This document shows, piece by piece, positions 23,989 to 34,104 of a stretch of DNA of 53,174 nt. This DNA comes from Anaeromusa acidaminophila DSM 3853 (lineage in GTDB: Bacteria; Bacillota; Negativicutes; Anaeromusales; Anaeromusaceae). Under the pieces are notes generated by a model. It did not search any database, was not told where the DNA came from, and worked only from the letters and a program-made list of their open reading frames with translations. A program made the position numbers and the translations under genes. Numbering within the stretch: the first letter of the stretch is position 1; each line of letters starts with the position of its first letter. The stretch covers positions 1 through 53,174 of the forward strand of contig NZ_KB894605.1 in assembly GCF_000374545.1 (NCBI RefSeq), in the 5' to 3' direction.

Positions 23989-24999
23989 TCAGCCTTTACG
24001 GCCCACTACCGCGGCAATAGATGACAAAGCCTGCATCATTTGTTCAAAATTCTGCGGCGTCAAGGACTGAAATCCATCCGAGACAGCCTCTTCCGGGCAC
24101 TGGTGCACTTCTACAATAACTCCATCCGCTCCGGCCGCTACAGCAGCCAAAGTCATAGGCGTCACAAGGCGCCATTTTCCAGTGCCATGGCTGGGATCGG
24201 CAATCACCGGCAAATGAGTCAAATGTTTAGCCAAGGGAACGGCGCTTAAATCTAAGGTATTGCGAGTGTATGGCTCAAAAGTGCGGATGCCTCGTTCACA
24301 AAGGACAATAGCGTCATTGCCGCCGACCATGATGTACTCCGCCGCCATGAGCCATTCTTCTATGGTTGCTGAACTGCCTCTCTTCAAAAGCACTGGCTTA
24401 TCCGCATGAGCAATTTCTTTCAGCAACGCAAAATTTTGCATATTGCGCGTGCCAATTTGCAGCATATCTACATACTTGCAAACCGTCTCCACAGCTCTAG
24501 GATCGGTTACTTCCGAAACTACAGGCAAGCCCACTTCATCGGAAACAGCGCGCAAAATCCGCAAACCTTCTTCTTCCAAGCCTTGAAAGCTATATGGCGA
24601 TGTTCTCGGCTTATAGGCTCCGCCGCGCAGCATCACCGCACCGGCATTTTTCACTAGGCGAGCCGTTTCCGCAAACTGCTCATAGCTTTCCACGGCGCAG
24701 GGACCGGCAATAACCGGCACTTGTTCGCCGCCAAAAACGACTTCGCCAACACGAATCAGACTGTTTTCCGCCTGAAAAGAACGGCTTACAAGTTTGAAGG
24801 GAGTTCTCGTCTGTACTACTTTTTCAACGCCGTCTAAGCGTTCGAAAGCTTCGGCGTCTACCTCATCGTTCTCCCCGATTGCCGTAACTACCGTCCGTCC
24901 GCCTGTCTGCCAAACTTGGGCATCCAGTCCGCACTGGTGCAATTTTTCCAACACTCGCTGCACTTGCCCGGGAGTAGGCATTTGCATAAATATGATCAT
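23989..24999 (-). CDS. aroF: DAHP synthase (3-deoxy-7-phosphoheptulonate synthase)
   Basis: This enzyme condenses phosphoenolpyruvate and erythrose 4-phosphate, the first step to aromatic amino acids. The 336-residue protein has an N-terminal ferredoxin-like regulatory domain (residues 1-70) and a type I-beta catalytic barrel: [77 protein letters not shown]. The N-domain suggests feedback control by aromatic products. A GGAGGG site precedes the ATG. The gap 25000-25100 shows no clear promoter. Confidence 0.96.
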   Translation of the reverse strand: MIIFMQMPTPGQVQRVLEKLHQCGLDAQVWQTGGRTVVTAIGENDEVDAEAFERLDGVEKVVQTRTPFKLVSRSFQAENSLIRVGEVVFGGEQVPVIAGPCAVESYEQFAETARLVKNAGAVMLRGGAYKPRTSPYSFQGLEEEGLRILRAVSDEVGLPVVSEVTDPRAVETVCKYVDMLQIGTRNMQNFALLKEIAHADKPVLLKRGSSATIEEWLMAAEYIMVGGNDAIVLCERGIRTFEPYTRNTLDLSAVPLAKHLTHLPVIADPSHGTGKWRLVTPMTLAAVAAGADGVIVEVHQCPEEAVSDGFQSLTPQNFEQMMQALSSIAAVVGRKG

Positions 25000-25100
25000 G
25001 ACCAGCCCTCCGATACGTTTTCACAAATCTGCTTCTATACTAATTTAAATTCACGCTATCCCTTGCATTTTCCTTTTTCATTGACTGGTTTCCTGCATTT

Positions 25101-26345
25101 TTATTGCGCCGCGCTTCGGCCCGCCAAATATCCGGTAGAAAAGGCCGCCTGCAAATTAAAACCGCCTGTGTTGCCGTCAATATCCAGTACTTCCCCTGCC
25201 AAATACAAACCGTCGACAATTTTCGATTTCATGCTGCGCGGATCTACCTCATTTACGCACACGCCTCCCGCTGTAACAATAGCTTCCGCTAACGGCCTCG
25301 CTCCTATCACCGTAAAAGGCAGCGCTTGCAGCAACTCCAACAAACGCCGACGTTCCTCCCGCGTCAATTGCCCAATCTCTTTCGCTGTATTAATAAATGC
25401 CAAATCCAGCACTACCGGTCGCAGCGAAGACGGCAGCAGTTCATCCAGACAATGCACCGCTTTTTTACGGCCTAATAAAGCAAAATCGCGCGCCAGACGT
25501 TTATCCAAGACCTCCGCTGTCAACGCCGGCTTCAGATTAACGCGTATTTCCACAAAACTGCCTGCGGCCACAGCCATGACAGCCTGGCGGCTCAACGTCA
25601 AAATGATAGGTCCTGACAAGCCAAAGTGAGTGAAAAGCATTTCACCGAACTCAGCGGCCACGCATTTCTCGTCCACCCACAACGAAGCTTCAACATTGCG
25701 AAGCGACAAACCCATCAATTCTTTTACCCACTCTTCTTCCACTTCCAATGGAACCAGCGCTGGCTGCAGCGGCGACAGCGAATGTCCGACCGCTTCAGCC
25801 ATACGATAGCCGTCGCCAGTACTGCCTGTTCCCGGATAAGAAGCGCCGCCGGTCGTTAAAATCACAGCGTCGGCCTTTTCTCGCCTGCCGTCAGTCAACG
25901 TAACGCCGCAAAGCCGCTCGCCCTCTTGCCATAATCCCTGCACAGGCGTTTTAAAATGAAAAACCACGCCAAGACGACGTAAGGTATGCTCAAAAGCAGC
26001 CACAACATCGGCTGCCTTCTCACTAACCGGAAAAACTCTGCCACCGCGTTCCTCCTTTGTCTCTACCCCGGCGCTGCGCAGTATTTCTCGTAAAGCGTCA
26101 TTATTCAAGGCGCTCCATGCGCTATAAAGAAACTTACCGTTTCCTACCATATTCTTGAGAAACCGCTCCCGGTCTCCGACATAGGTCACGTTACAGCGGC
26201 CTTTGCCGGTAATGCCTATTTTTCTTCCGGGACGGCCCATTTTTTCGTATATCGTCACTACAGCTCCCGCTTCGGCAGCCGCCAAAGCGGCCATAAGGCC
26301 CGCCGCGCCAGCGCCAATAACGGCAATTTTCTTTCGTTCTTCCAT
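25101..26345 (-). CDS. FAD-dependent oxidoreductase, HI0933/BaiN-like
   Basis: This 414-residue flavoprotein has an N-terminal Rossmann FAD motif (IAVIGAGAAGLMAALAAAEAGA), the family block YEKMGRPGRKIGITGKGRCNVTY, TTGGASYPGTGSTGDGY, and the C-terminal FAD site LYLAGEVLDIDGNTGGFNLQ. The family is common but poorly defined; BaiN is implicated in bile-acid reduction, others are unassigned. The gene opens the run into aroF-aroA-cmk-plsC. AAAGGATAG precedes the ATG. No functional tie to aromatic synthesis is evident. Confidence 0.88.
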   Translation of the reverse strand: MEERKKIAVIGAGAAGLMAALAAAEAGAVVTIYEKMGRPGRKIGITGKGRCNVTYVGDRERFLKNMVGNGKFLYSAWSALNNDALREILRSAGVETKEERGGRVFPVSEKAADVVAAFEHTLRRLGVVFHFKTPVQGLWQEGERLCGVTLTDGRREKADAVILTTGGASYPGTGSTGDGYRMAEAVGHSLSPLQPALVPLEVEEEWVKELMGLSLRNVEASLWVDEKCVAAEFGEMLFTHFGLSGPIILTLSRQAVMAVAAGSFVEIRVNLKPALTAEVLDKRLARDFALLGRKKAVHCLDELLPSSLRPVVLDLAFINTAKEIGQLTREERRRLLELLQALPFTVIGARPLAEAIVTAGGVCVNEVDPRSMKSKIVDGLYLAGEVLDIDGNTGGFNLQAAFSTGYLAGRSAAQ

Positions 26346-26429
26346 GGTTTTCTATCCTTTCATCGATGTAAAACCGACGTCATCTATTTTTTGAACTATG
26401 TTGCTGCTTCTACTTCGCTATATCAAGAA

Positions 26430-26448
26430 AGACCCTATTACAGGGTCT
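26430..26448 (-). terminator. Terminator after rluB
   Basis: AGACCCT and AGGGTCT pair around five bases, followed on the minus strand by TTCTTG. The T tract is short, so strength is moderate. Confidence 0.65.
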
Positions 26449-26456
26449 CTCACTAT

Positions 26457-27182
26457 CTACTCTGGTTTAAACTGATACAAACCGGCTACTTCTTCCGCTG
26501 TCAAATGGCGCCATTTTCCTCGGCGCACGCCTTGTAGCGTCAAAAAGGCAAAACGAATTCGTTTTAAGGACCATACCGGAAAGCCGATGGCGTCAAACAT
26601 CCTGCGCACCTGTCGATTACGTCCTTCACGCAGCACCACGGTCAGTACGGAACGATTTTTTTCACGCAAAACCTCTTGCAGCCGCACTTCCACGGGAGCA
26701 GTTACGCCGTCTTCCAAGCGAATACCAGCCCGCAAGCGATCCAGCTTTTCTTCGGAAGGAACGCCTTTCACCTGCACCAAGTATTCCTTTTCCACCTGAT
26801 GCCGGGGGTGAATCAAAGCATGCGTCAATTCGCCGTCGTTCGTCAACAATAACAGACCTTCCGTATGATAGTCCAGCCGTCCTACAGGATATACGCGAGC
26901 GTCAATTCCATCTAATAAGTCCAAGACGGTTTGGCGCCCTTCCGGATCTTTAGACGTTGTCACGCAGCCCTTTGGCTTATACAACAGTAAATACACCAAT
27001 TTTTCTTTCGCTATCAGACGACCATCTACCTGAATACGGTCTTTACCCGCATCCACTTTGCTTCCCAGTTCGGTTACAACCTTTCCGTTCACCTTTACAT
27101 GCCCTTCACTAATTAAGCGCTCCGCCTCGCGGCGTGAAGCCACTCCGGCATGACTCAATATTTTCTGCAAGCGTTCCTGCAT
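26457..27182 (-). CDS. rluB: Pseudouridine synthase, RluB/RsuA family
   Basis: The 241-residue enzyme converts a uridine in rRNA to pseudouridine, probably in helix 89/90 of 23S rRNA for RluB. It has an S4 RNA-binding domain at the N-terminus (MQERLQKILSHAGVASRREAE), the catalytic Asp in PVGRLDYHTEGLLLLTNDG (about residue 104), and REGRNRQVRRMFDAIG. The ATG at 27182 follows AAGGAGG. It ends the scpA-scpB-dacB-rluB run. In Bacillus subtilis a similar order includes spmA and spmB between dacB and rluB; they are absent here. Confidence 0.93.
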   Translation of the reverse strand: MQERLQKILSHAGVASRREAERLISEGHVKVNGKVVTELGSKVDAGKDRIQVDGRLIAKEKLVYLLLYKPKGCVTTSKDPEGRQTVLDLLDGIDARVYPVGRLDYHTEGLLLLTNDGELTHALIHPRHQVEKEYLVQVKGVPSEEKLDRLRAGIRLEDGVTAPVEVRLQEVLREKNRSVLTVVLREGRNRQVRRMFDAIGFPVWSLKRIRFAFLTLQGVRRGKWRHLTAEEVAGLYQFKPE

Positions 27183-27217
27183 TTCCGCCTCCTTACTTTT
27201 CCCAAGACAGCCGTATT

Positions 27218-28393
27218 CTAGGCCCGTCTTCCCTCCGACAATAGCCGGGCAAAGGCCACTTTTACCCAAGCCCACACATCTTCCGCCGAGAGCGCCGCTA
27301 AACGAAACAAGGATCGCCTCTCCACATCTTGTCCGGCCAGAAGCGGTATCGTAGCCACCTCTTCATCTCCGCGCAAAATCCGTACCGTGCCGATAGTATC
27401 CCCTCTGCGCACCGGAGCGACAATAGTATCTGGTTTTTGCACCGCAATACGATACGTATTACCAGCGCCATTACGCGATTCCGGCACAACAATATCCTGT
27501 GCAACATATAACGAAATTTGATTTTCCAAACCATCTAACACAGCTACATCCGCCACTTTTTGATTTTTCTGCAGCAACGATTTAGCTTTCACAACACCAA
27601 AGCCGTAATCCAATAGGGCAATAGAATCATCCCACATACGTTCACTGTCTAGCACTACGGAAATCAATTGCAACCCGTTGCGTTTCGCCGCGGATACCAA
27701 ACAGCGGCCTGCCGCGTCTGTATAACCAGTTTTAACGCCATTAGCGCCAGGATATAACCAAAGCATTCTATTTTCATTGAAAATTTCCCGATCATATCCT
27801 TTGCCTGGCCAAGGCATGACCCGTCGTTTCGAAGAAACAATCTCGGCAAACAACGGCTGCGTTCGATATCCATACGCAGCAATCCGGGCCAAATCATGGG
27901 CTGTCGAATAATGATTAGGGTCCGGCAGCCCGCTGGAATTGGCAAAATGCGTATTTACAGCGCCGATTTCTAACGCTTTTTGCGTCATTAAACGAGCATA
28001 AGCCGGCACCGAACCGGCAATGTGTTCCGCAACAGCCACGGTAGCATCATTGCCTGAAACCAGCATAATGCCATATAAAAGATCTAAAAGTTTTTGCTTT
28101 TCTCCAGTTTCCAGATACAACGACGATCCTTCCGTTTCGTGCGCCGCCTTACTTGCAACAATCCACTCGTCAAGTCGTCCTTTTTCAAGAGCCACCAGCA
28201 AAGTCATCATCTTGGTCGTACTAGCTGGATAGCGGCGACTTTCCGCATCTTTGGCGTACAGGACTTCCCCTGTCGTTGCATCCATGACAATAGCGGCCTT
28301 CGCCGTCACTGCCGGCGCTGCTTGCACGGAATCAGCCATTAAAGTATAAAAAAAACTGGCAAAAACAAATAACCAGAGAGTTTTTCGCGCCAT
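27218..28393 (-). CDS. dacB: D-alanyl-D-alanine carboxypeptidase (PBP5/DacB type)
   Basis: This 391-residue enzyme trims the last D-Ala from peptidoglycan stem peptides. It has a signal peptide ending near VQAAPA, the active-site SxxK in ASTTKMMT, SxN in VSGNDATVA, KTG in GVKTGYTDAAG, and a C-terminal PBP5_C-like domain with a possible amphipathic anchor at the end. Position next to scpAB and rluB matches the spore-type DacB of Bacillus, which adjusts cortex cross-linking; a vegetative role remains possible. It follows scpB by 15 bases. Confidence 0.93.
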   Translation of the reverse strand: MARKTLWLFVFASFFYTLMADSVQAAPAVTAKAAIVMDATTGEVLYAKDAESRRYPASTTKMMTLLVALEKGRLDEWIVASKAAHETEGSSLYLETGEKQKLLDLLYGIMLVSGNDATVAVAEHIAGSVPAYARLMTQKALEIGAVNTHFANSSGLPDPNHYSTAHDLARIAAYGYRTQPLFAEIVSSKRRVMPWPGKGYDREIFNENRMLWLYPGANGVKTGYTDAAGRCLVSAAKRNGLQLISVVLDSERMWDDSIALLDYGFGVVKAKSLLQKNQKVADVAVLDGLENQISLYVAQDIVVPESRNGAGNTYRIAVQKPDTIVAPVRRGDTIGTVRILRGDEEVATIPLLAGQDVERRSLFRLAALSAEDVWAWVKVAFARLLSEGRRA

Positions 28394-28408
28394 GAAAATC
28401 CGAAACTC

Positions 28409-28960
28409 CTAACCTTCATTTTTTTCATCGGTATTGGTTGTTTCATTCGGTAGTAAATTCTGCAAATCAGGTAATTGTTGTAAATCACGAAGGCCAAAGC
28501 ATTCCAAAAAGTCTTCAGTCGTCCCGTATAAAATAGGGCGTCCCAATGATTCTTTTCTGCCCACTTCCCGAATCAAGCCTCGCTCTACTAATTGCGTAAG
28601 CACTTTGTCAATACGAACCCCGCGAATTTCTTCCATTTCTTGCTTCGTTACAGGCTGTTTAAAGGCAATAATGGCCAATGTTTCCAACGCCGGCGCCGAC
28701 AACTTGCTTTCGCGAGCCCCAGCCAACGCGGTAATCAGCGAAGCCCATTCTTCTTTTGTGCCTAATTGAAAGCCCCCTGCTACTTCATAAAGCATAATGC
28801 CCCGTTCGCTACGGCCATATTCTTCCTGCATTTCCGCCAGCAGTAACTGAATATGTTCTTCCTCCACTTGCAGCACTTCCGCGAGAACTGAAACAGCTAC
28901 AGGTTTTCCGTGGGCAAACAAGAGCGCTTCCAACGGCGCCTTTAAATGCTGATAAAACAA
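28409..28960 (-). CDS. scpB: Segregation and condensation protein ScpB
   Basis: ScpB is the winged-helix kleisin partner in the SMC-ScpAB condensin complex, which organises and segregates the chromosome. The protein (183 residues) has PLEALLFAHGKPVAV, LETLAIIAFKQPVTKQEMEEIRGV and the wing GRPILYGTT. The best start is TTG at 28960: GAGGAGG lies seven bases before it (28968-28974) and the protein then reads (M)FYQHLKAPLEALLFA. This start overlaps scpA by 19 bases, implying coupled translation. The tail is acidic and variable. Confidence 0.94.
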   Translation of the reverse strand: MFYQHLKAPLEALLFAHGKPVAVSVLAEVLQVEEEHIQLLLAEMQEEYGRSERGIMLYEVAGGFQLGTKEEWASLITALAGARESKLSAPALETLAIIAFKQPVTKQEMEEIRGVRIDKVLTQLVERGLIREVGRKESLGRPILYGTTEDFLECFGLRDLQQLPDLQNLLPNETTNTDEKNEG

Positions 28961-29679
28961 GTCTGTTCCTCCTCGCAAGACAAAATGATTTCCATCGGTC
29001 CAAAAGACTGAAGCTGCTGCACACGCACTCGCTGTAAACGAACCAATTCCAAAACCGCTAAAAAGGAAGCGATTACTTCTCCTCGCGAGCCACTGCGAAT
29101 CAGCAAATCTTCAAAAGGAACGCAGCGGCGCTCTTGTAAAAGACGTACCACATCGGCCATTTTATCCTGAATGCTAATTTCTTCTCGTTCTACGACCGCC
29201 TGCGTTTGTGGCAGACGGCTTTCCCACAACGCAGTCAACGCTTGCAAAAGAAGCTGCGGCGTCAGACCGGCAGGCAACGGGCGAGCCGGCTCCGGCAGCT
29301 GTGACGGACGAGTAAAGACGCCCTGCCTCAACTGCCAACGTTCGCCTAATAGTTGAGCCAGCATTTTAAACCGCCGATACTCCAATAGCCGATCCACTAA
29401 TTCCTTGCGAGGATCCAGCCCTTCTTCCTCCTCTTCCTCGACAGCAGCTACCGGCAAGAGAAGTCTGGACTTGATTTGCAATAAAGTAGCGGCCATTAGT
29501 AAAAATTCACTGGCAATTTCCATGTTGAACTCTTCCATCTCGCGCAAGTATGCCAGATATTGAACCGTCACATCGGCAATCGGAATATTATATATATCCA
29601 GTTTGCTCTTTTCAATCAAATGCAGCAGAAGAGCCAACGGCCCTTCAAAACCTTCTAAGCGGATGCGATATGCTTCCAT
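28942..29679 (-). CDS. scpA: Segregation and condensation protein ScpA
   Basis: ScpA is the kleisin that bridges the SMC heads. The 245-residue protein has the N-terminal YRIRLEGFEGPLALLLHLIE motif, LDIYNIPIADVTVQYLAYL, an acidic segment EEEEEEG near residue 85, and a C-terminal winged helix (FEDLLIRSGSRGEVIASFLAVLELVRLQRV). It starts only four bases after the trpS stop and overlaps scpB. The ribosome site is weak, suggesting translation coupled to trpS. Confidence 0.95.
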   Translation of the reverse strand: MEAYRIRLEGFEGPLALLLHLIEKSKLDIYNIPIADVTVQYLAYLREMEEFNMEIASEFLLMAATLLQIKSRLLLPVAAVEEEEEEGLDPRKELVDRLLEYRRFKMLAQLLGERWQLRQGVFTRPSQLPEPARPLPAGLTPQLLLQALTALWESRLPQTQAVVEREEISIQDKMADVVRLLQERRCVPFEDLLIRSGSRGEVIASFLAVLELVRLQRVRVQQLQSFGPMEIILSCEEEQTCFISI

Positions 29680-29683
29680 TTGC

Positions 29684-30685
29684 TTAGTTCGGCAAATGCA
29701 TAACTTCGCGAACGCTGCGCATGGTTTCGTTGGCTACTTTGCGGGCCTTCTCCGCGCCAGCAGCTAAAATTTCATGCACGCGCTCCGGATGCTGCTCTAG
29801 AACTACTCTCCGTTCATGGATCGGCGCTAAAGCGCTCACCATATGATCCGCCAGACATTTCTTGCAGTCTACGCAGCCAATTCCCGCTTTGCGGCACTCT
29901 TGATCAATTTCTGTCACTGCCACAGCTGGTGAAAACACCTTGTGGAATGTAAACACCGGACAAACATCCGGATTTCCAACATCAGTGCGCCGTACCCGTT
30001 GCGGATCGGTTACCATTTGCCGCACTTTTTCACGAATCTCCTTTTCGCTGGCGGCAAATGGAATTTCATTACCATAGGATTTGCTCATTTTACGTCCGTC
30101 TAAGCCCGGCAGCAACGAAGCCTGGCTTAGCATTTCCTTAGGTTCCACAAAAACTTCCTGTCCATAAAGATTATTGAAGCGACGTACAATCTCCCTCGTC
30201 AACTCCAAATGAGGCAACTGATCAATCCCCACCGGAACCGTATCCGCTTTGTACAAAGCTATATCCGCCGTCATCAATTCCGGGTATCCCAAAAAGCCGT
30301 ACGTGTTGATATCTTTCCCTTGGCTGCCCAATTGAGCCAGCTTATCTTTATAAGTAGGCACCCTCTCCAGCCAAGACAAGGGCGTCATCATCGAAAGCAG
30401 CAGATGAAGCTCAGCATGCTCTTTTACCTGAGATTGAATGAAAATAGTATTTTTCTCCGGGTCTAGGCCAGCGCTCAGCCAGTTCAACGCCATTTCGTAC
30501 GTCCGTTGCGGCAGGGCTTCTGTATTCTCAAAAGTCGAAGTCAATGCATGCCAGTCTACAACACAAAAAAAACACTCATATTGCTCTTGCAGTTTGACCC
30601 AATTTTCCAACGCTCCTAAATAGTTTCCAAGATGAAAATTTCCAGACGGCTGCATACCGCTGAAAATGCGCCCTTTTACTGTCAT
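29684..30685 (-). CDS. trpS: Tryptophanyl-tRNA synthetase
   Basis: This class I enzyme charges tRNA-Trp. The 333-residue protein shows MQPSGNFHLGNYLGALENW (the HIGH-like motif), YKADTVPVGIDQLPHLELTREI and the KMSKS loop in LDGRKMSKSYGNEI. A Cys-rich insertion near the C-terminus (GCVDCKKCLADH) may bind zinc or a cluster. No T-box precedes it. The ATG has GGAGGG upstream. It lies 12 bases after the M50 protease gene. Confidence 0.96.
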   Translation of the reverse strand: MTVKGRIFSGMQPSGNFHLGNYLGALENWVKLQEQYECFFCVVDWHALTSTFENTEALPQRTYEMALNWLSAGLDPEKNTIFIQSQVKEHAELHLLLSMMTPLSWLERVPTYKDKLAQLGSQGKDINTYGFLGYPELMTADIALYKADTVPVGIDQLPHLELTREIVRRFNNLYGQEVFVEPKEMLSQASLLPGLDGRKMSKSYGNEIPFAASEKEIREKVRQMVTDPQRVRRTDVGNPDVCPVFTFHKVFSPAVAVTEIDQECRKAGIGCVDCKKCLADHMVSALAPIHERRVVLEQHPERVHEILAAGAEKARKVANETMRSVREVMHLPN

Positions 30686-30697
30686 GTTGAAACCCTC

Positions 30698-31321
30698 CTA
30701 AAAAAATAAAATGCCAACAATTGTTTGAATGGCAAGATATAACGCAATTTGAAACGGATATACAATCGTACCGATAACCCCAATATATACTAAAGCAATA
30801 AGAACTACCGGGCTATACGGAATAATCCGTTCATATAATTCAGCGTATTTCCAAGGCAAAAATACGCTAATTACCTTGGAGCCATCCAACGGTGGAATAG
30901 GCAGCAAGTTAAAAATAGCCAAAATAATATTATAATCTCTTGTCCAAGCTAGCACTTTCCACACCTCGGGAATTCCGATCCCCCATACTTTGCAAGCGCC
31001 TAAAGAAATCGCCGCAACCAATGCCATCAACGCATTGCTGAGAGGACCCGCCAAAGAAACCCAGATCATGCCGCTGCGATACGAGTGAAAGCGATTGGGA
31101 TTGACCGGTACCGGCTTGGCCCATCCAAACTGCGTCAGCCAAAGCATTAACAAACCGACCGGATCCAAATGAGCTAGCGGATTCAAAGTTACTCTGCCAA
31201 GTTGGCGAGGAGTATCGTCCCCCATAGCCACAGCTGCTCTCGCATGAGCATATTCATGCACGGTTAGAGCAATCAAAAGAGCCGGCACACGAAAAATCAA
31301 ATCGGCATCTAACGAAAACAC
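30698..31321 (-). CDS. Site-2-protease-like M50 metalloprotease
   Basis: This 207-residue membrane protein has four to five helices, the zinc motif HEYAH (about residues 23-27) on the first, and the third ligand Asp in FNLLPIPPLDGSKV. It belongs to the short M50 (YwhC-type) rhomboid-like intramembrane zinc proteases of unknown substrate. Some relatives act in spore or sigma-factor pathways, but nothing here shows that. The GTG start at 31321 has AAGGAGG six bases upstream. Its promoter diverges from that of the deacetylase gene. Confidence 0.9.
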   Translation of the reverse strand: MFSLDADLIFRVPALLIALTVHEYAHARAAVAMGDDTPRQLGRVTLNPLAHLDPVGLLMLWLTQFGWAKPVPVNPNRFHSYRSGMIWVSLAGPLSNALMALVAAISLGACKVWGIGIPEVWKVLAWTRDYNIILAIFNLLPIPPLDGSKVISVFLPWKYAELYERIIPYSPVVLIALVYIGVIGTIVYPFQIALYLAIQTIVGILFF

Positions 31322-31367
31322 GCCATTCCTCCTTCATTCAACCCTAACTAGTTGTCGCTAAATCAAT

Positions 31368-31396
31368 ATTATATCCTACTTTCTCCGGGAACGCAA
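31368..31396 (-). promoter_or_regulatory. Promoter for the M50 protease-trpS-scpA run
   Basis: TTGCGT (31391-31396) and TATAAT (31368-31373) are 17 bases apart on the minus strand, 47 bases before the GTG start. Confidence 0.75.
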
Positions 31397-31410
31397 AATC
31401 CTGTCCCCTC

Positions 31411-31439
31411 TTAACAAGCTCGTTTTACTGTGCTAGAAT
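31411..31439 (+). promoter_or_regulatory. Promoter for the polysaccharide deacetylase gene
   Basis: TTAACA (31411-31416) and TAGAAT (31434-31439) are 17 bases apart on the plus strand. It is divergent from the M50 promoter, and the two -35 boxes lie only 14 bases apart. Confidence 0.65.
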
Positions 31440-31498
31440 ACGAACTGAATAAGTTGTCAAAAATTCAAATCCCTATACAAAAAGGAGTCTTGTTTATC

Positions 31499-32413
31499 AT
31501 GAAGCCCCCCCGTTTTGTTTTTTCGCGCCGCGCCTTCGCCCTCTCTCTCTTCAGCGCCATTTTACTTTGCGCCTCTTTTCCTCTAATTACTTGGGCGATT
31601 CAACTCTGGGACGTTCCGGTTACAGCAGAAGATCCAGCGTCGACGCTTTCCCAAAGCAATCGTTCACCCGCTATTTTCATGTTACCCGAACACCCTGGGG
31701 ATGAACCATTAGCGGAAGAAGGTCGCCCTTTATATGACTCTTACCTTATTAATGAACGCTTACGGGCCAACCTCCCCCTCAACCTTCCAACTCCGCAGCC
31801 TTATAAAGCCGCAAAAGTAGTATATCTTACCTTTGATGACGGTCCTGACCCGCAAAATACGCCAGTGGTTCTAGATATCTTGAAAAAAGAACAGATAAAA
31901 GCCACCTTTTTTTTAGTAGGTACGCAAATCGAAAAACATCCTGATTTAGTAAAACGTCTTTTTGCCGAAGGTCATGCCATAGGCAATCATACCTATGACC
32001 ACATTTATAAAAATCTCTACCAATCGCCTCAAAGTTATGTAGCGCAACTAAACCATACCGATGAGCTTCTTAAATCCATTCTTCTTTGCCGCCCTCGCAT
32101 TTCCAGAGCTCCTGGAGGTTCTACAGGGAGCTTCAACAAAGGTTACTGGGATTTGCTCAAACAAAATGGCTATATTGAAGTTGGCTGGAATGTTTCCTCC
32201 GGCGATGCTTCAGCCGCCAAGGCTGCAGCAATTGAAGGAAATGTATTAACCCAAATGAAGCAAACCTTTTTACAAAGTCACGCGATTGTACTTATGCACG
32301 ACGGTCCCGGACATATTGAAACCGTCCGCGCCCTGCCAGGTATTATTCAAGCTTTAAAAGCCCAAGGCTATGAGTTTCGCGTAGTCAACACGCAAACACC
32401 GGCAGCCTGGTAA
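31499..32413 (+). CDS. Polysaccharide deacetylase (NodB-like)
   Basis: This 304-residue exported enzyme probably removes acetyl groups from peptidoglycan or another envelope glycan. A signal/anchor helix (FALSLFSAILLCASFPLITW) is followed by a linker, then the NodB domain: motif 1 VVYLTFDDGPDPQNTPVVL (catalytic and metal Asp), motif 2 GNHTYDH (metal His), motif 3 RAPGGSTGS, and the C-terminal IVLMHDG. The ATG at 31499 is chosen for AAAGGAG eleven bases upstream. It is the only host gene on the plus strand in this window and is shared out by bidirectional terminators. Confidence 0.92.
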   Translation: MKPPRFVFSRRAFALSLFSAILLCASFPLITWAIQLWDVPVTAEDPASTLSQSNRSPAIFMLPEHPGDEPLAEEGRPLYDSYLINERLRANLPLNLPTPQPYKAAKVVYLTFDDGPDPQNTPVVLDILKKEQIKATFFLVGTQIEKHPDLVKRLFAEGHAIGNHTYDHIYKNLYQSPQSYVAQLNHTDELLKSILLCRPRISRAPGGSTGSFNKGYWDLLKQNGYIEVGWNVSSGDASAAKAAAIEGNVLTQMKQTFLQSHAIVLMHDGPGHIETVRALPGIIQALKAQGYEFRVVNTQTPAAW

Positions 32414-32419
32414 AAAATA

Positions 32420-32461
32420 AAAAATCCGCTTTCTCTCTTCTTAGAGAGAAAGCGGATTTTT

Positions 32462-32463
<2 letters not shown>
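32420..32463. terminator. Bidirectional terminator between deacetylase and guaB
   Basis: AAAATCCGCTTTCTCTC pairs with GAGAGAAAGCGGATTTT around six bases with A/T tracts on both sides. It serves the convergent ends of both genes and overlaps the guaB stop region. Confidence 0.9.
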
Positions 32464-34009
<1,546 letters not shown>

Positions 34010-34072
34010 TCACATTGTTTCACTTCCTCTCTTTGTTTTCGATTCTCATGTATTATCAGAGAAAAAAAATAA

Positions 34073-34104
34073 AAAGCGTAAACCTCTTTTTGAGGTCTAC
34101 GCTT
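34073..34104 (-). terminator. Terminator after the VanW gene
   Basis: AAAGCGTAGACCTC and GAGGTTTACGCTTT pair around five bases (one G-U), followed on the minus strand by TTATTTTTTTT. It overlaps the last base of the gene. Confidence 0.85.
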
